From Gordonibacter sp036659115 (GTDB lineage Bacteria > Actinomycetota > Coriobacteriia > Coriobacteriales > Eggerthellaceae), in NCBI RefSeq assembly GCF_036659115.1, contig NZ_JAVXDF010000037.1: 24,998 nt of DNA; one strand, written 5' to 3'. Positions 21,941 to 24,998 of this stretch are shown one piece after another (positions within the stretch are counted from its first letter, which is position 1; each line of letters opens with the position of its first letter). The position numbers and the translations under genes were made by a program. The notes beneath the pieces were generated by a model. That model made no database searches. It was not told the origin of the DNA and saw only the letters and a program-made list of their open reading frames with translations.

Positions 21941-24094
21941 CTACGCCTGCTCCTGCTGCTTCGCCATCTCCTCTTCCAGCTCTTCGGTGAGCAGGAACCA
22001 CTCCTCTTCAGTCGCGGACAGGCGCTGTTTGAGCCTGGTATGCTCGGCCACCGCATCGGAGGACACGTCCTCGTTCACGTAGAACGCCGGGTCGGCCATA
22101 AGCTCCAGCAACTCGGCCATACGCTCGTTGTCGCGCGCCATCTGGCGGTCCAGCTCGGCGATGCGCTTGCGGTGGTTCTTAAGCGCGGCGTAGGCGCGGT
22201 TGCGCGCCTCGGCCTCGCGGCGTTTCTGCTCTTTGGTCTTAGGCGAGCTCGCGCGCGGAGCCGTCAGCTCGACGGCGGGCGAAGACGCCGCCTCTTTGCC
22301 TGCCGAACGGTCGTGGCGATTCACGTTCACGACAGTTTTGGCGCTCCCGGCCTTTCCCGCCCCGCGCTCGCCAGATGCCCCCGAGCCAGCCTTGGCCGAT
22401 CCCTTGCCAGGCGTCTTGCCTGACCCCGACTTGTCCGTTTTCTTGCCGCCCTCGCCCATGACCTCGTCCACCAGCGAGCACGCCTCCGGCGGCGGGCCGT
22501 CCAGCTGGCCGCTCTTGAACAGGTAGTAGTCGTAGTCGCCGTCGTAGTTCGTCACGCAGCCAGGCTCCACCTCGACGACGCGGTTGGCCACGCCGCGGAT
22601 GAGATGCCGATCGTGCGTGATGAACAGGATAGTGCCCTCAAACGCACGCAGAGCCTGCTCCAAGATGTCGGCGCTGGCAATGTCCAGGTGGTTGGTCGGC
22701 TCGTCCAAACACAGCAGCGGGCGCGGGGCCACGAGCATCTTCGCAAGCGCCAGACGGCTCTTCTCGCCGCCCGAGAGCACGCTCACGCGCTTGTCCACGG
22801 CGTCTCCCGTGAACAGGAAGGCACCCAAAAGCGTGCGCACCTGGGAGATGGTCCAGCCGGGCGCCACGCGGTCCAGCTCCTCGAACACGGAGTTGCCGGG
22901 ATGCAGCTCTTCGAGCTGGTGCTGCGCGTAGTAGGTCTTCGTCACGTGCACGCCGTACTCGATGCTACCCGCGTCGGGGGCCATAGCGCCCGCAATCATC
23001 TTCAGCAGCGTGGACTTGCCGGCACCGTTGGGACCGACCAGCGCGATCTTGTCTCCGCGGTATACGGTGAAGTCGAAGTTGTCGTACACCTTCTTGTCGC
23101 CGAAGTGCTTGGCAAGCCCTCGTGCGCGCACCACCTCATCACCCGTACGAGGAGGCTGCTTGAAGTTGAAGCGAACCTTCTTCTTCTCTTCAGGAATCTC
23201 GATGCGCTTGATCTTCTCCAGCTTCTTCACCCGGTCCTGCACCTGCTTGGACTTCGTGGGCTTATAGCGGAACTTCTCGATGAACGCCTCCATGTGCGCG
23301 ATCTCCTCGGCCTGCTTGGCCGCCTCGGCGCGCAGGCGTTCTAGGTTCTCCTCGCGCATGCGCAGGTAGGCCGAGTAGTTGCCCTTGTACAAGATCACCT
23401 GACCGTTATCCACCTCGGCCACGCGGTCGACCATGTTGTCCATGAACGCGCGGTCGTGGCTGACCACGACGACGGTGCCGGTATAGCCGCGCAGGAAGCC
23501 CTCAAGCCACTTCACGCTCTCGAGGTCCAGGTGGTTCGTCGGCTCGTCAAGCAGCAGCACCTCGGGGTTGCGGATGAGCAGCTTCGCCAGTGCGATACGC
23601 ATCTGCCAGCCGCCGGAGAACTCGGTGGTGACGCGGGCAAGGTCGGCCTCCTTGAAACCAAGCCCGAACATGACGCTGCGTACCTTTGCCTCGATGGTGT
23701 AGCCGCCCAGCACCTCGTAGGCATCGCGGGCGCGTCCCGCCGCCGCAAGCTGCTGGGCAGTGGGATCGTCGCCGAGGGCTGCTTCCAGCCGATGTAGGTG
23801 CTGCTCTGCTTCCAGCACTTCTACCTGGGAGGACAGCACTTCTTCAAAGATAGCCCTATCGGGCATCTCGATGGCTTCCTGCTCCAGATAGCCCACGCGC
23901 GCGCCTTTGGCGAACAGCACGCGACCCTCGTCGGCATCTTCCATACCCGCTACAATGTTGAGCAGCGTGGTCTTGCCGGCACCGTTCGGGCCGACCAACG
24001 CCAGACGCTCGTATTCTTCGAGGCGAAACGTCACGTCGTGGAAAAGCTGGCGCCCTCCGAACGACTTGGATATATGTTCGAGCTGCATGATCAT
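21941..24094 (-). CDS. ABC-F family ATPase (Uup/YdiF-like) with a long disordered linker
   Basis: ABC-F proteins have two ATP-binding cassettes and no membrane domain. They act on the ribosome (translation factors, some antibiotic protection) or, for Uup, in DNA and ribosome maintenance. In this 717-residue protein, cassette 1 has Walker A GPNGAGKT (35-42), signature FSGGWQMR (159-166) and DEPTNHLD (183-190). Cassette 2 has GPNGAGKS (354-361), LSGGEKSR (440-447), DEPTNHLD (464-471) and the H-loop THD near 494. The inter-domain P-site tRNA-interaction motif is a charged coiled coil at about 240-300. Residues 545-620 are a Gly/Ser/Lys/Ala low-complexity linker, and 620-717 a C-terminal coiled coil. 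The housekeeping context argues against a specific resistance role. The start could be the ATG at 24094 or, two codons later, at 24088. Confidence 0.92.
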   Translation of the reverse strand: MIMQLEHISKSFGGRQLFHDVTFRLEEYERLALVGPNGAGKTTLLNIVAGMEDADEGRVLFAKGARVGYLEQEAIEMPDRAIFEEVLSSQVEVLEAEQHLHRLEAALGDDPTAQQLAAAGRARDAYEVLGGYTIEAKVRSVMFGLGFKEADLARVTTEFSGGWQMRIALAKLLIRNPEVLLLDEPTNHLDLESVKWLEGFLRGYTGTVVVVSHDRAFMDNMVDRVAEVDNGQVILYKGNYSAYLRMREENLERLRAEAAKQAEEIAHMEAFIEKFRYKPTKSKQVQDRVKKLEKIKRIEIPEEKKKVRFNFKQPPRTGDEVVRARGLAKHFGDKKVYDNFDFTVYRGDKIALVGPNGAGKSTLLKMIAGAMAPDAGSIEYGVHVTKTYYAQHQLEELHPGNSVFEELDRVAPGWTISQVRTLLGAFLFTGDAVDKRVSVLSGGEKSRLALAKMLVAPRPLLCLDEPTNHLDIASADILEQALRAFEGTILFITHDRHLIRGVANRVVEVEPGCVTNYDGDYDYYLFKSGQLDGPPPEACSLVDEVMGEGGKKTDKSGSGKTPGKGSAKAGSGASGERGAGKAGSAKTVVNVNRHDRSAGKEAASSPAVELTAPRASSPKTKEQKRREAEARNRAYAALKNHRKRIAELDRQMARDNERMAELLELMADPAFYVNEDVSSDAVAEHTRLKQRLSATEEEWFLLTEELEEEMAKQQEQA

Positions 24095-24304
24095 AGTGCG
24101 CGCGTACTTTCTGCTTGGGGTGGTTTTCGCTCGGCGGGCATCTCGGGAACCGACAACGCCGTTACTCGCCCGCCGGCGGCTCGTACCTACTCGGCCAGCC
24201 GCAACTTGTCTATGATAGCGGAAGAAGCCACCTTGTGCGAAGCGGCTTCCCCGATCTACGACAAGCGACTACAACGCGCACGCCACGAAGGGAGACGCTG
24301 CTCT

Positions 24305-24457
24305 ATGACGACGAATCCGAACACCAGCATACATGACCTGCGTCTTCGGCAAGGTTCCCCGGCAACCAAGCAAACAGGGTCGCACACAGCAGGGTCGCTC
24401 GTAGCCGCCGCCTTCATCGTCGCCGTCTCCTTCATTGCTCGGCGGTTCTACCGCTGA
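24305..24457 (+). CDS. Small single-helix membrane protein, 50 residues
   Basis: A short ORF with an ATG preceded by AAGGGAG at 10-nt spacing. The first 30 residues are polar (MTTNPNTSIHDLRLRQG). Residues 31-44 (SLVAAAFIVAVSFI) form one hydrophobic segment, followed by a basic ARRFYR end, as in small inner-membrane proteins with the C-terminus in the cytosol or a tail-anchored form. A TATGAT sequence lies roughly 95 nt upstream near 24210, with no clear -35. I recognise no family. It diverges from the ABC-F gene. The good ribosome site and clean membrane segment favour a real gene, but a chance ORF is not excluded. Confidence 0.5.
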   Translation: MTTNPNTSIHDLRLRQGSPATKQTGSHTAGSLVAAAFIVAVSFIARRFYR

Positions 24458-24702
24458 CAAGCGTCGCACCCTGTAGGTTTCTCGAATATCCCCCACATGC
24501 TCAGGCCCCGTTTGAAGAGTGCTCGCAGGACAGGCCAGCATTGCCGTCTTTGCACAGGTTGGCGCAGCTACCAGCATGTTTTTTCGCCCAGTCCGCTTCC
24601 TTTCGCTTTCGCTTTCATCCTCGTCTGGACCGAAGCCATCCTCTTCTCTGGAGCACGCTCCACATCAAACAGTTTTGGAAAAGAAAATTTCATCGGCTTC
24701 TC
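24458..24702. other. Intergenic region between the small membrane protein and merR
   Basis: No gene is supported here. The only local pattern is a pyrimidine-rich stretch with TTTCGC repeated near 24601-24612. No terminator with a clear stem is seen. Confidence 0.4.
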
Positions 24703-24733
24703 TTGACTTCGAGCCTGCTCCAAGTGGTTCAAT
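24703..24733 (+). promoter_or_regulatory. MerR-type promoter and operator
   Basis: TTGACT (24703-24708) and TTCAAT (24728-24733) are separated by 19 nt, the over-long spacer typical of MerR-controlled promoters. The spacer region holds the dyad ACTTCGAG-CCTG-CTCCAAGT (24706-24725), with 7 of 8 positions paired. This resembles operators of the effector-sensing MerR regulators that control their own gene. It sits 26-56 nt before the merR start codon. Confidence 0.7.
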
Positions 24734-24758
24734 AGCGTCCACGCGAAAGGACTCGCAC

Positions 24759-24935
24759 ATGAAAACCGCCGAAATGAGTAAAATTTACGGGATGAGCGCC
24801 GATACGCTGCGCTATTACGAGCGTATCGACCTTTTGCCGGACGTGACGCGCAATCCCAGCGGCATCCGCAACTATAGCGAACAGGACTGCGCACGCATCC
24901 AGTTTGTGAAGTGCATGCGCGGCGACGAGCAGTAG
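24759..24935 (+). pseudogene. MerR-family regulator, truncated after the DNA-binding domain
   Basis: The 58-residue product begins MKTAEMSKIYGMSADTLRYY and contains the complete MerR helix-turn-helix and first wing (TLRYYERIDLLP, SGIRNYSEQDCARIQFVKCMR). It then stops after GDEQ. Full regulators run to about 110-140 residues, with a dimerisation helix and an effector domain. Neither the other forward frames nor the 63 nt after the stop continue the family pattern, so the break is not a simple frameshift. AAAGGA lies 8 nt before the ATG, and an intact MerR-type operator lies upstream. Without the coiled coil it should not dimerise normally. It is probably a gene remnant; a mini-regulator or an assembly join is also possible. 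Confidence 0.65.
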
Positions 24936-24969
24936 CGGCAAACCGTCGCCGCGCCATCGCAGCAGCAGC

Positions 24970-24998
24970 TCAGGGCACTCCGTTCGCCCCAAGTTTTG
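24970..24998 (-). repeat. CAAAACTTGG plus GGGC hairpin at the window edge
   Basis: On the minus strand CAAAACTTGG runs directly into GGGCGAACGGAGTGCCC, a 4-bp GGGC/GCCC stem with a GGAG-containing loop. The same order of elements is found at 19655-19690. The copy may extend beyond the window. Confidence 0.35.

Noticed and set aside
20861..22423. Long plus-strand open frame of 520 codons opposite the M50 protease, trmL and the ABC-F gene end
   Set aside because: Same antisense composition artefact; it crosses gene boundaries and intergenic hairpins.
24269..24577. Minus-strand 102-codon frame in the right intergenic region
   Set aside because: No ribosome site, no domain, and it opposes the better-supported small membrane protein.
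1..24998. CRISPR array, insertion sequence, prophage or integron signs
   Set aside because: No regularly spaced repeats, transposase, integrase or attachment-site pattern was seen on either strand.

Overview
The window is a high-GC bacterial chromosome segment, best matched to the Coriobacteriia (Eggerthellaceae-like Actinomycetota). That placement rests on the GC-rich, Ala/Arg-rich coding style, strong AAGGAGG-type ribosome sites and the gene order scpA-scpB-rluB-tyrA-aroA-cmk-plsC-ispH-(DUF512 radical SAM)-der-plsY-gpsA. It is a lineage inference; no rRNA is present to confirm it. Most of the window is core housekeeping chromosome, with no phage, insertion sequence, CRISPR array or tRNA. 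Two runs of exactly 100 N (8467-8566 and 16674-16773) are scaffold placeholders, and the second cuts through tyrA and aroA.

Layout. (1) 3-4950, minus strand: rpe, a cysteine desulfurase, a PHP histidinol-phosphatase, a Nif3/DUF34 metal protein, a coiled-coil C4 zinc-ribbon protein and queD. The genes are tightly spaced and probably form one operon from a promoter near 4985. (2) 4951-5302: divergent intergenic region with a perfect 22-bp inverted repeat and three phased GGCAAACRGG repeats ahead of a TATAAT box. (3) 5303-7978, plus strand: ogt (DNA alkyl repair), then one long ORF that joins a VanZ-like membrane domain, an RDD membrane domain and an NAD(P)H-hydrate epimerase domain. (4) 7979-8715: 737 nt without a convincing gene, with strong hairpins, a terminator and the first N gap. 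(5) 8716-21241, minus strand: a long collinear run for membrane and lipid synthesis (gpsA, plsY, plsC), GTPase Der, a PDZ-radical SAM protein, isoprenoid synthesis (ispH), CMP kinase, aromatic amino acids (aroA, tyrA), rRNA pseudouridylation (rluB), chromosome condensation (scpA, scpB) and a site-2 protease. (6) 21344-24094, minus strand: tRNA methyltransferase trmL and an ABC-F ATPase with an unusual disordered linker. (7) 24095-24998, plus strand: a 50-residue one-helix membrane protein and a truncated MerR regulator that still has a textbook 19-bp-spacer promoter and operator.

The most unusual items are the VanZ-RDD-NnrE fusion with an internal stretch that looks out of frame, a duplicated acidic motif in the ScpB tail, the structured intergenic DNA between rpe and ogt, and the broken merR with its intact operator.
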